Positions 18,998-27,167 of a stretch of DNA of 64,000 nucleotides are shown piece after piece. Under the pieces are notes generated by a model that was not told the origin of the DNA, ran no database searches, and worked only from the letters and a program-made list of their open reading frames with translations. This stretch comes from JADLHS01 sp964561105 (GTDB lineage Bacteria; Verrucomicrobiota; Verrucomicrobiia; Limisphaerales; JADLHS01): NCBI GenBank assembly GCA_964561105.1, contig CAZLOH010000025.1:1-64000 (forward strand), in the 5' to 3' direction. A program made the translations under genes and the position numbers. Position 1 is the first letter of the stretch, and every line of letters starts with the position of its first letter.

Positions 18998-19415
18998 TTT
19001 CAAGCTCAGGTTTCCAGTTTCACTCTTCGGGCTTTCGTTTCCGCTAAACTTGTACTGTCTGGAGCTGGCCGGCGCAACCGTCCTGGCTGCCAAAATCCTT
19101 CGTGTCGGTGCGGATGCCTACCGCGTCGAGCCGCCGGAGCTGGTGATGATCCGCCTCGGAAGCCGGCAGCCATTCCGACAGGAGCGCGACCAGCCGGCCC
19201 GGGTCAACGCGGAAGCAGCGGGAGATTTTGGTTTATGGCGCAACAATGCGCCTTCACGCCGCATCCTTCCCTCTGCGATAGCAATCTTCCTGGCACAGAA
19301 CGGACGAAAATCTGAGGCCGGAAAAGTTTTGCGCGGCCGTTACTCCTTGGCTAGCGTTCGAGCGGGAATTGCTTCGTCGAATTGACGGAGCATTTCCCAG
19401 GAACAACGCTTGTCT
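18998..19415. other. intergenic region without recognised gene
   Basis: A 418-base divergent interval between a minus-strand secreted protein and a plus-strand lipoprotein. It must hold both promoters, but no clear -35/-10 pair, hairpin or small gene could be recognised. Confidence 0.5.
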
Positions 19416-20627
19416 ATGAAGTTTTTGCCACGTTGCGACGTGCTGAATTTGCCGTGGCCCCGGTTGCGCACATGCGTAGCGCTCGCCGTTTTGCTGGGCG
19501 GTTGCTCGCGCTCGCCGGAAGCGCGTCCGGCACCGGAAGACCGCCCGCCCACCGCAGCCGCCGTTACCCCGGAGTGGGGGAATCTCGAGCGCGTGAAGAT
19601 TACCATCGAGCGGCCGCTCGCAATGATTTCGGCCACCCCGCAACGCTATCCACCACCACACGATTGGTTTTTTGGCGGGATGAATACCGCCGCCGTCCAA
19701 TCGCTCCTCGCCGAAGCCGGGGTCACGGGACCGGTCGCGGACCCGGCGCACTGGCTCAGCACGCCAACGGGGATCCGCGTGCCCGTGGACAGCGAGTTTA
19801 TTTTTGGACTTTCAAACCGGGCGCGTCAGCAGTTGTATCCCGTGCTGGCCCAATTCCCCGAGAACGGAGACCAAAACGATTTCGCCGCCTTCCCGTCTCC
19901 GGAACTGGATGAGTGGTTCGAGGACACGAAGCTTTCGGCGCAAACCATCGGTTGGGTCACGAACCGGTTTTACCGGCAGGGCGGGCTGGTTTGTTTCGCC
20001 GATCTCGGCGTGATTTTGAGCCGGATTGATTCCCCCATCGAACGCATCCGCCTGGTCAAGACCCTGTCGCGCGAGACAACCATGCTGCTCAAACTGCGCG
20101 TGAACGAACAAACGGACGTGGACGCCCTGGTGCAGTATTGGGGCTGGCCCGGTCGCAGCAAGAACTTCGAGCCGCTGCTCGATTCACTCACGCGGATCCC
20201 CGGTGGCAGCGCGATTGACGTGGTGCATCTGCTGCCGCCGTTTGCGCGGCAGCGGCTCTACACCTATCCCCGCGCCCAGACCAACTCGACGGATAAAGTG
20301 CAGGACTGTTACTGGACGGCGTTCAATTTTTTTTCCGACCCGCCCGTGTTCCGTTACGGCAGCACGGCGGAAATCAAAGCTGCCGTGGAACAGGATTATC
20401 AACGCGTGCGGGACAAGCCGCGGATGGGCGACTTGGTGCTGCTGGTGAACGAACAAGGCATGTTGATCCACGCGGCCAATTACATCGCCGACGATGTGGT
20501 CTTCACGAAGAACGGCGAGGCCTACCTTCGCCCCTGGCTGTTGATGGACATGGAAGACCTGCTCGCCATCTACACGACCACCACCAAACCGCGCGTGGTT
20601 TTGTATCGCCGGAAAGACTTCGATTAG
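19416..20627 (+). CDS. hypothetical lipoprotein with NlpC/P60-like C-terminal region
   Basis: A 403-residue protein with an N-terminal lipoprotein signal: LRTCVALAVLLGGCSRSP contains a lipobox (LGGC) whose cysteine would be lipid-modified. The middle part is unrecognised. The C-terminal 120 residues contain a cysteine in VQDCYWTAFNFF and, about 70 residues on, GDLVLLVNEQGMLIHAANYI, an order (Cys, then GDLVL and His) like that of NlpC/P60 and related papain-like amidases. A role in peptidoglycan or cell-envelope peptide cleavage is therefore possible but unproven. The start is the ATG at 19416; a TTG six bases upstream is less likely. It stands alone on the plus strand. Confidence 0.6.
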   Translation: MKFLPRCDVLNLPWPRLRTCVALAVLLGGCSRSPEARPAPEDRPPTAAAVTPEWGNLERVKITIERPLAMISATPQRYPPPHDWFFGGMNTAAVQSLLAEAGVTGPVADPAHWLSTPTGIRVPVDSEFIFGLSNRARQQLYPVLAQFPENGDQNDFAAFPSPELDEWFEDTKLSAQTIGWVTNRFYRQGGLVCFADLGVILSRIDSPIERIRLVKTLSRETTMLLKLRVNEQTDVDALVQYWGWPGRSKNFEPLLDSLTRIPGGSAIDVVHLLPPFARQRLYTYPRAQTNSTDKVQDCYWTAFNFFSDPPVFRYGSTAEIKAAVEQDYQRVRDKPRMGDLVLLVNEQGMLIHAANYIADDVVFTKNGEAYLRPWLLMDMEDLLAIYTTTTKPRVVLYRRKDFD

Positions 20628-20811
20628 CCATCAGCTTGCCGCCATGGTCTGCCGTGCGTCCGCCGAGCCGGAATCGAACTCGCCACAAATCCCTTCTGGC
20701 CCGCCGAACTTGCGTGCAGGCGAATACCGCGAATGGGCAAAGCCGTGCCGCGTGTTTGGCGCGGCTAGTTGAGCGAAGCGTGGCGCGAGGCGTGGGTCGG
20801 CTGATTGATTG

Positions 20812-21366
20812 CTACCGCTTGATTTCCGCGTGCAGCCAGGCGCGGGCGAAGGTCCATTGGCGTTTGGCGGTGGCGAGGGAGATACCCAGAATCTCGGCGC
20901 TCTCCTCCAACGTCAGGCCGACAAAGTATCGGAGCTTCACCAGCTCGGCCTTTGGCTGGTCCTGCGCGGTGAGTCGGGCGAGCGCTTCGTCCAGCGCCAA
21001 GAGTTCTTCGGCCGGCGGTGGCGCGGCGAGATCCAGGCCCTCCAGGTCCGTCCGCTGCTGGTCGCCGCCGTGGCGCACGGCACGTTTGCGGCGCGCGTTC
21101 TCAATGAGAATCCGGCGCATCGCCTCGGCCGCCGCGCCGAAGAAGTGGGCGCGACTGCTGAATTGTCCGGGGGTCTCCTGACCGACGAGTCGCAGCCAGG
21201 CTTCATGCACCAGCGCGGTCGGTTGTAATGTCTGGCCCGGTCGCTCCCGGGCCATTTTGGCCGCGGCGAGCCGGCGCAATTCTTCGTAAACCAAGGGGAG
21301 CAATTCCTCCGCTGCCCGGGGATCGCCCTGATTGGCGGCATCGAGAATGCGCGTGAAGTCGCTCAC
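20812..21366 (-). CDS. ECF-type RNA polymerase sigma factor (TIGR02999 type)
   Basis: A 184-residue sigma factor of the group often found beside Ser/Thr kinases in Acidobacteria, Planctomycetota and Verrucomicrobiota. Region 2 reads ELLPLVYEELRRLAAAKMA then ALVHEAWLRLVGQ and HFFGAAAEAMRRILIENAR; region 4 reads VKLRYFVGLTLEESAEILG then SLATAKRQWTFARAWL, the helix-turn-helix for the -35 element. No classical anti-sigma gene is present. It begins 48 bp downstream of the large kinase gene, so the two are probably co-transcribed and the sigma factor may be controlled by phosphorylation or by the kinase's sensory repeats. Confidence 0.92.
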   Translation of the reverse strand: MSDFTRILDAANQGDPRAAEELLPLVYEELRRLAAAKMARERPGQTLQPTALVHEAWLRLVGQETPGQFSSRAHFFGAAAEAMRRILIENARRKRAVRHGGDQQRTDLEGLDLAAPPPAEELLALDEALARLTAQDQPKAELVKLRYFVGLTLEESAEILGISLATAKRQWTFARAWLHAEIKR

Positions 21367-21414
21367 CCGGTCAGCGTAACGCGACGCCTTCGGGCGACAA
21401 CTGGAAAAGCTTGG

Positions 21415-24400
21415 TCATCGTAATTCCGGCCTGTCCCAATCCAGACCCAGCGTCCGCAATCGCGACCGGACGCCGGGCAGATCCCAGACGTGAATCGCGG
21501 AGGCCGAGGGCGACAGCACGATCAATCTTGTGCCGGCGTGCGAAAACATGATCGTGTCGGATCGGTCTCCGAATGGGTCCTCCAGTTGCGCCACCGTCCG
21601 GCCGGTCGCGGTTTCCCGCAGTTGGATGACGGCGGGGGCCAGCTCCATCGCCATGAGTTTGCCCTCGGCGGAAAACGCCACGGTGCCGGGCAACAGGCCG
21701 ATGTCCCGGCCCAGTTGACGACTGACCGCGAGCGTCGTCGTGTTCAGGAATTGGAACTCGCCTCCCTGCGCCGCAATCAGCTCGCGACTATCCGGCGTGA
21801 ATCCCACCTTGGTCTGCGCGCCCACGACCCAATCCTTGACGAGCCGGCCGCTGGCCGCGTCCCAAAGCCGGCACCGATCCGAACGCCATCCGCTGGTGGC
21901 CAGCCATTTTCCATCCGGGCTTAACGCAATGAAGTCGGCCGCCGGATGGTCCATCGCAAAGCTGCGCGCCGATTGGTTGGTCAGGTCCAACACGATGGCG
22001 CGACCTGCGGTTTCACTGACCACGGCCAGGGTGCGGACGGTTTGATCCACAGCCATGCGCGTGGGCGTGAACGGCAAGCTCGTTCGCTGCGGCGGATCGA
22101 ACCGCGGCCCGGCGGAGTTGGTGTCGGCGAGCTTCAACGTCCAACGCTGCACGCCGTTGTCTGCGGCACAGGTCCAGATCGTCCGACCGTCGGGCGTAAA
22201 GAAGACTGACTCCGTCGGCCCGGACGGAAGCAGGGCAACCTGCCGGCGTTCCGCGAGATTCCACAGTCGCACGCCATCGTTCATGGCGACCGCCAGGAAG
22301 CGATCATCCGGACTGAGGGCGCAGGCGTTATAGGCTTTGCGACCTTCCCGCGAATTGTCCGGCAAGGTCGAGTAGTCCGGCGGCGGGACGAACTCGAGCA
22401 ATTGCGCCGTGTTCGCGTTGGGCCAGAAAAATCCCAGCCAGCGACCGTCGTGGCTGAATTGCAATTCCGCCACCAACGGAATGTGCATGGCCTGCCGCCC
22501 GGTGGTTGGCTCCCACAAATCCAGCACCCCGTCCCACGTCCAGGAGGCCAGCCAGTCACCCGAGGGATGAAAGGTCAGATAGTCAACCTCCGGCGCATGA
22601 CCGGTGAGCAGCATCACGCGCCGTTGGGTGGACACATCCCAGATCTGGATGCCGGACGCAGCGCCACCGATCGCCAGATGCCGGCCATCCGGATGCCAAC
22701 TGACGATGGTGTTGAAACTGTCCCCGATCTCCAGACGTGCAATTTCCCGTCCGCTGCTTGCCTCATGGACCGAGGCCCACGGCCCTTGCTTGTAACCAAT
22801 CGCCACCCAGTCGTTGGTGGGATGAAATTGCAACAGATGCAGGCGACCCGCGGCTTCCCAACGACTCGATTCGCGTCCGGTCTGGAGATCGTAACAGTAA
22901 ACCGTGGTGACACCGGCGAGTGCCACGTGTCGCCGATCCGCGCTGAACGTCGGCGAACTCGCGCCCAGGACGGCACCCTGAATGACCGATTGCCCGCTCT
23001 CCAATGACCACACCCGGGGCGGCTGGTCGTCGCCCGCCTTCGCCAGGAACCGGCCACCGGGGCTGAACGCCATTCGCGTGTAACATCCGGCACACGCCGA
23101 CTCGGTCTCGAACCGGTGAATCTCCTGATTGTCGGCAATGCTCCGAACCGTGACGATGCCCTGCCGGTCCAGCAGCGCGTAGCGTTGTCCCAACGCGTCG
23201 CACGTCAACACAACACAGTTGGTGCGCGCCATCGGCCAGCTCGGCCCGCGCCGCAAGTCCGGCAGAGCGAAGGCAGCGATGGCTTCGTCCCGGAGCGTGG
23301 CATCCAGGCGCAGGCGCGCCGCCTCGGTGACGGCGGCCAGGCTCTCCAGTCGCTGGCCCATCTGCCGGCTGTAGCGCCGCGCGCGTGCCTGGTTTTTCAA
23401 GGAAGTGAACAGTTCCTCCCTGGCCCGTTGTTCGTTCGTTCGCGCCGCCTCCAGGGCCGCCGCCTTTTCCTGCAACGCGATGGTCTTTTGATTCCGTTCC
23501 CGGATCGTGCGCGCGTTGCTGACCAGGAGCGAGATGAGGGCGATCAACAACGTCGTGCCCACGGCGAGGGTGACCGCGAAGGCGAGCCGGTTTCGTTGCG
23601 CGAGTTTTTGCAAGCGATAGCTGGCGGTGGGCGGGCGGGCGTTGACCGGTTCGTGCTGCAAATAGCGGCGCACGTCCATCGCCAGCCCGTTGGCGGTGGC
23701 GTAGCGGCGGGAGCGATCCTTCTCCAGGCATTTCATCACGATCCAGTCCAGATCGCCGCGCAGGAGCGGAATCAATTCCTGCAGCCGGCGCGGAGACGCG
23801 GCGGCGTCCGCTGATTTTCCTCCCGGACGCTTCCCGGCGACGGCGGCCAGTTCCTGCGTCAACCGCGTGCTCGGTTTCATCGGTTCGACTTCCCGAATCG
23901 TCCGGCGCATTTCGTCGAGGCCCGCCTGCACGAGCGCTTGCGCGTCGAACGGCGTCGTGCCCGTCAGCAGTTCATAAAGCAAAACGCCCAGGCTGTAGAT
24001 GTCGGAGCGCGTATCCACGTCCAGCCCGCTGAAGTTGGCCTGCTCCGGGCTCATGTAGGCCGGTGTGCCGAGGAATTGCTCGAACGCCGTGAACATGGTC
24101 TTGTCCGTGAGCCGTTGATCCGTCGTGGCCTTGGCAATGCCGAAATCAATCACCTTGGGCACGGGCACGCCGTCATGGTCCGCGACGAGAATGTTCGATG
24201 GCTTGAGGTCGCGATGAATGATGCCCTTTTGATGCGCGTGCTGGACGGCCTGGCAAACCTGGGCGAACAACGCGAGGCGTTGTCCGGTGGTGAATTGATG
24301 CTGCTCGCAAAAGTCCGTGATCTTGATGCCGCGCACCAACTCCATCACGAAGAAAGGCCGGCCGGTTTCCGTCGCGCCGGCGTCGAGCACCTTCGCAATG

Positions 24401-24828
24401 TTAGGATGCTCCATGAGCGCGAGCGCCTGCCGTTCCGCCTCGAAACGGGCGACCACCCGCCGCGTGTCCATGCCCAGCTTGATGACCTTGAGCGCGACCC
24501 GGCGGCGCACGGGCGTTTCCTGCTCCGCCATCCAGACCACGCCGCAGCCGCCCTCGCCGATTTGTTGCAGCAATTTGTAGGGGCCGATTCGGTCGCCGGG
24601 ATTTTCCGCCGGCGGACTTGGGCGCAACCGCGGAGTTGACTGGACGGCCTCGTGGGCGCGATCCAGCACTCCATCCGTCTGCTCGTGACCGGCCAGTAAC
24701 GCCTCGATCCGCGCGCGCAGCGCCGGGTCGTCCGCGCAGACCCGGCTCAGGTAATCTCCCCGCTGCTCGCGTGGAAGTTCCAGCGCAGCTTCGAACAGCG
24801 ACTCTTCGCGTTGGCGCGATCGGATCAT
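21415..24828 (-). CDS. membrane Ser/Thr protein kinase with WD40-like sensor repeats
   Basis: A 1137-residue eukaryotic-type kinase. Kinase residues are all present: glycine loop IGEGGCGVVWM (about 90-100), Lys114 in VALKVIKLG, HRDLKPSN (205-212), DFG at 228-230 and APE-equivalent SPE at 260-262. A single membrane helix spans about 416-436, followed by a charged coiled coil (to about 500) and then WD40/YVTN-like repeats to the C-terminus (examples: SWHPDGRHLAIGGAASGIQ, ALSPDGKWLATSGW). The topology suggests a cytoplasmic kinase linked to a propeller across the inner membrane. It is followed after 48 bp by an ECF sigma gene, its likely functional partner. Confidence 0.93.
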   Translation of the reverse strand: MIRSRQREESLFEAALELPREQRGDYLSRVCADDPALRARIEALLAGHEQTDGVLDRAHEAVQSTPRLRPSPPAENPGDRIGPYKLLQQIGEGGCGVVWMAEQETPVRRRVALKVIKLGMDTRRVVARFEAERQALALMEHPNIAKVLDAGATETGRPFFVMELVRGIKITDFCEQHQFTTGQRLALFAQVCQAVQHAHQKGIIHRDLKPSNILVADHDGVPVPKVIDFGIAKATTDQRLTDKTMFTAFEQFLGTPAYMSPEQANFSGLDVDTRSDIYSLGVLLYELLTGTTPFDAQALVQAGLDEMRRTIREVEPMKPSTRLTQELAAVAGKRPGGKSADAAASPRRLQELIPLLRGDLDWIVMKCLEKDRSRRYATANGLAMDVRRYLQHEPVNARPPTASYRLQKLAQRNRLAFAVTLAVGTTLLIALISLLVSNARTIRERNQKTIALQEKAAALEAARTNEQRAREELFTSLKNQARARRYSRQMGQRLESLAAVTEAARLRLDATLRDEAIAAFALPDLRRGPSWPMARTNCVVLTCDALGQRYALLDRQGIVTVRSIADNQEIHRFETESACAGCYTRMAFSPGGRFLAKAGDDQPPRVWSLESGQSVIQGAVLGASSPTFSADRRHVALAGVTTVYCYDLQTGRESSRWEAAGRLHLLQFHPTNDWVAIGYKQGPWASVHEASSGREIARLEIGDSFNTIVSWHPDGRHLAIGGAASGIQIWDVSTQRRVMLLTGHAPEVDYLTFHPSGDWLASWTWDGVLDLWEPTTGRQAMHIPLVAELQFSHDGRWLGFFWPNANTAQLLEFVPPPDYSTLPDNSREGRKAYNACALSPDDRFLAVAMNDGVRLWNLAERRQVALLPSGPTESVFFTPDGRTIWTCAADNGVQRWTLKLADTNSAGPRFDPPQRTSLPFTPTRMAVDQTVRTLAVVSETAGRAIVLDLTNQSARSFAMDHPAADFIALSPDGKWLATSGWRSDRCRLWDAASGRLVKDWVVGAQTKVGFTPDSRELIAAQGGEFQFLNTTTLAVSRQLGRDIGLLPGTVAFSAEGKLMAMELAPAVIQLRETATGRTVAQLEDPFGDRSDTIMFSHAGTRLIVLSPSASAIHVWDLPGVRSRLRTLGLDWDRPELR

Positions 24829-24910
24829 GGATGGCGTCGGCAGGCTACCTAACCGGCAACCGCGCGCCGAACAAATTCACGCCGCCGGTCGGGGAAGGGC
24901 GCATCTTGCC

Positions 24911-25070
24911 ATTTCCTACGAACTGGAACGGGCCGCGGCTGGGTCGTCCTCGACCAGCCGCAGCGCGTGCCACCTCAATCCGCTTTGGCGAATCCCTGCG
25001 CCCCATGTCTTCGTGTTGCCGCGGCTGGTTTTCAACACAGCCGCGCTCCGGGACAGTGTCAAGATGCGCC
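24911..25070 (-). repeat. dispersed nested-palindrome repeat, copy 2
   Basis: This is the second copy, in inverted orientation, of the element at 1161-1323. The end GTGTCAAGATGCGC, the segment CGTCCTCGACCAGCCGCAGC and the segment around GGCGAAT match copy 1. The inner arms still pair (ACCAGCCGC at 24953-24961 with GCGGCTGGT at 25021-25029), while the outer arms have diverged. It fills the gap between the kinase gene and the FYRL-tail protein gene. Confidence 0.8.
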
Positions 25071-25098
25071 CATCGGCGGAGCACTTCCAACGGAATCG

Positions 25099-25536
25099 CT
25101 AAGGTTTGAACAGCCGATAGAACTTTGCCGGGATCGTTGCGGGAACGGTCACCGGATTCGTCGCGCTGCTGGGGGCATTGGTCCAGTTCGCGGCCGCCAG
25201 ACTCGGGCTTTCCTGCAGGACGAACCCCGGTGTGTCCGGCGTCCAAGAGATCGTCACCTGGCCAGGGCCTGCCGGCGTGATCGTGAGGCGTGGCGCGCCG
25301 GGAGTTTGCACCGCCGAGGGCAATGCCCAGAATCCGCCGATGATGGAGTACTGGCCATTGGTCAGCACCGGACCGGCGTCCGGCTGGCCGATGGTGCCGC
25401 TCACGGAATAAACGCCGCCGGTGCTCGTGCCGCCACCGCCGTCAATCGTGTGCCAGTTAATGGAATAATCCTGGGCGCGGACGGTCAGGGTCAACAGCCC
25501 GGCCGCGACCAGTAGTAAGGAGAGGTTTGCGTTCAT
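25099..25536 (-). CDS. small secreted protein with GGFW repeat and FYRL-type tail
   Basis: A 145-residue secreted protein with a signal peptide (LSLLLVAAGLLTLTVRA). The first half has the pattern HTIDGGGGTSTGGVYSVSG, then TIGQPDAGPVLTNGQYSIIG and GFWAL, a module I know as widespread in Planctomycetota and Verrucomicrobiota secreted proteins but without a known function. The second half (VTISWTPDTPGFVLQES to AKFYRLFKP) is the same short C-terminal domain seen in three larger proteins here, so this gene is nearly that domain alone. The start is the ATG at 25534-25536, with GGAGAGG upstream. It is the last gene of an operon with the subtilase (23 bp) and tail-fibre-like gene. Confidence 0.8.
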   Translation of the reverse strand: MNANLSLLLVAAGLLTLTVRAQDYSINWHTIDGGGGTSTGGVYSVSGTIGQPDAGPVLTNGQYSIIGGFWALPSAVQTPGAPRLTITPAGPGQVTISWTPDTPGFVLQESPSLAAANWTNAPSSATNPVTVPATIPAKFYRLFKP

Positions 25537-25559
25537 GGTCCGGGAAGGTTGGGTCAAGT

Positions 25560-27149
25560 TCAGTTGCCGATGGTGGCGGGCCGGTCGGGAAAAGCGCGGA
25601 GCGTGATCGGCTTCACAATGGTTTGCGCGGGATAATTCGGCGGCAGCGCGCCGCCAACACCGCCGTTGAGTACGATTGTTCCGCCGTCGGGCGTGGCGGT
25701 CAGCGCGCTGGCTAGCGAAGCATGAGGCCGGTCGTAGGTGCCATCCGGTGTCCAGGGCGTGCTGTTCGCGCCGGCGAAACTGGTAGCGCTTTTCAACACG
25801 TTGAGAAACGACGCTGGCAGTTGCAGCATCCCGAAACCGAACGATTGATCCCATCCGACCGGGCCGATGTCCTGCGCCATGCGATAGAGCAAGTCTCTCG
25901 TGCCGACGGCAAAGATATTGCCGACATTCATGCTGCGCACCATCGCGGCGGCGCCCGCCACATGCGGCGATGCCATCGAAGTGCCGCTCATGTTGGTGTA
26001 AGTACCGCCACCCGGGGACGGCAAGGCGTAATTGGTGGTGACGGTGCTGAAAATCGTTGTGCCCGGCGCCCCGAGATCAATGCGGCTGCCAAAATTGCTC
26101 GAAGGCGACAAGGTGTCGTCCTGCTGTACGTTGCTGACGATGATGGGCCAGCCGTGCTCGGCCCAGCCCGCCGAAGCGCTATTGGCGATGTTCGTGCCAT
26201 TATTGCCGGCGGCACAGACCACGATGACGCCGTTGTTCTGCGCATTGTCGAGCGCGCTACGCATGTCGGCACTCAACGGCGCCAGCTGGCCGAAACTGCA
26301 ATTGATTACCGCGGCACCGTTGGCAATCGCGTCGTTGATGGCAACGGTGGCTGAACCGATCAGATACACGTTCGAAGATGCGTTCCAAACCGCGCATCCC
26401 ATCGCCATGATACTGACATTGGCCACCCCAGCGATGCCGAGGAAGTTGTCGCGAACTGCGGCGACGATGCCGGCGACGTGCGTGCCGTGATCAATCGAGC
26501 TGCCGCCGCGCGCGTCGCGCATCGCATCGCCGCTGTTGGTATTATCGCCAAAGCCTCGGTTGTAAACGATACGCGGGAAAAGGTCCGGATGCGTCAGATC
26601 AACGCCGGAGTCAATGATCGCCACGGGAAGCGTCGCCGTCGGCTGGGCCACATCCCAGGCATTCGTGCAAAAGATCCGCATTGGCCCCCATTGGTTTGCC
26701 CAGAAGGTGTCGTCTGGAACGTGCGTCACCGGGTGCAGCAGGTTCAGGCTGGCCCACTCCACGTCGGGATGCTGGCGCAATTCTACCACCACGGTCGCAG
26801 CGTCGGCGCCGGGGGCGAGCAATGCGGTCAGCGAACGAGCAATCGCTGGCACGTCGTTGCCGGTGTGGTGTAATGCCGCTGGAAGGGCGAGGCCGTTCAG
26901 CCAGTTTGCAGCGCTGGTGTGATTGCCGACAACCCGCACGATCGCCGGATGCAGCGCCAGCAAGGACGATTTGTCCACACGCTTCCGGGCGGTACCTATC
27001 GGCGACAGCGCGCGCGCCGCTTCGGCCTTGAGACAAAATTCAACCTCGTCCTTGATGTAAAACTGGCCGGAAGGCAACTGGCCCAGTTCCCGATCCGCCG
27101 CAGACGCGGTGGCCACTGTCAGCATTGCAAAGAGCAGGACTCTTTTCAT
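25560..27149 (-). CDS. secreted subtilisin-like serine protease (S8)
   Basis: A 529-residue exported protease. After the signal peptide (VLLFAMLTVATASA) there is a propeptide of about 110 residues, then the S8 domain with the complete triad: Asp in AIIDSGVDLTHPD, His in DHGTHVAGIVAA and Ser in NMSGTSMASPHVAG, plus the oxyanion Asn region CAAGNNGTN. The last 65 residues (TPDGGTIVLNGGVGG to TLRAFPDRPATIGN) form a beta-helix-like terminal module found in other Verrucomicrobiota proteins. The start is the ATG at 27147-27149, preceded by GGAGG at good spacing; a GTG at 27164 is possible but less suited. It lies 18 bp after the tail-fibre-like gene. Confidence 0.92.
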   Translation of the reverse strand: MKRVLLFAMLTVATASAADRELGQLPSGQFYIKDEVEFCLKAEAARALSPIGTARKRVDKSSLLALHPAIVRVVGNHTSAANWLNGLALPAALHHTGNDVPAIARSLTALLAPGADAATVVVELRQHPDVEWASLNLLHPVTHVPDDTFWANQWGPMRIFCTNAWDVAQPTATLPVAIIDSGVDLTHPDLFPRIVYNRGFGDNTNSGDAMRDARGGSSIDHGTHVAGIVAAVRDNFLGIAGVANVSIMAMGCAVWNASSNVYLIGSATVAINDAIANGAAVINCSFGQLAPLSADMRSALDNAQNNGVIVVCAAGNNGTNIANSASAGWAEHGWPIIVSNVQQDDTLSPSSNFGSRIDLGAPGTTIFSTVTTNYALPSPGGGTYTNMSGTSMASPHVAGAAAMVRSMNVGNIFAVGTRDLLYRMAQDIGPVGWDQSFGFGMLQLPASFLNVLKSATSFAGANSTPWTPDGTYDRPHASLASALTATPDGGTIVLNGGVGGALPPNYPAQTIVKPITLRAFPDRPATIGN

Positions 27150-27167
27150 GGCAATCCTCCGCACTGG

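Noticed and set aside
20640..20720. Stretch with GAGTTCGATTCCGGCTCGG on the minus strand, like a tRNA T-arm
   Set aside because: The T-stem arms do not pair and no acceptor, D or anticodon arm can be formed around it.
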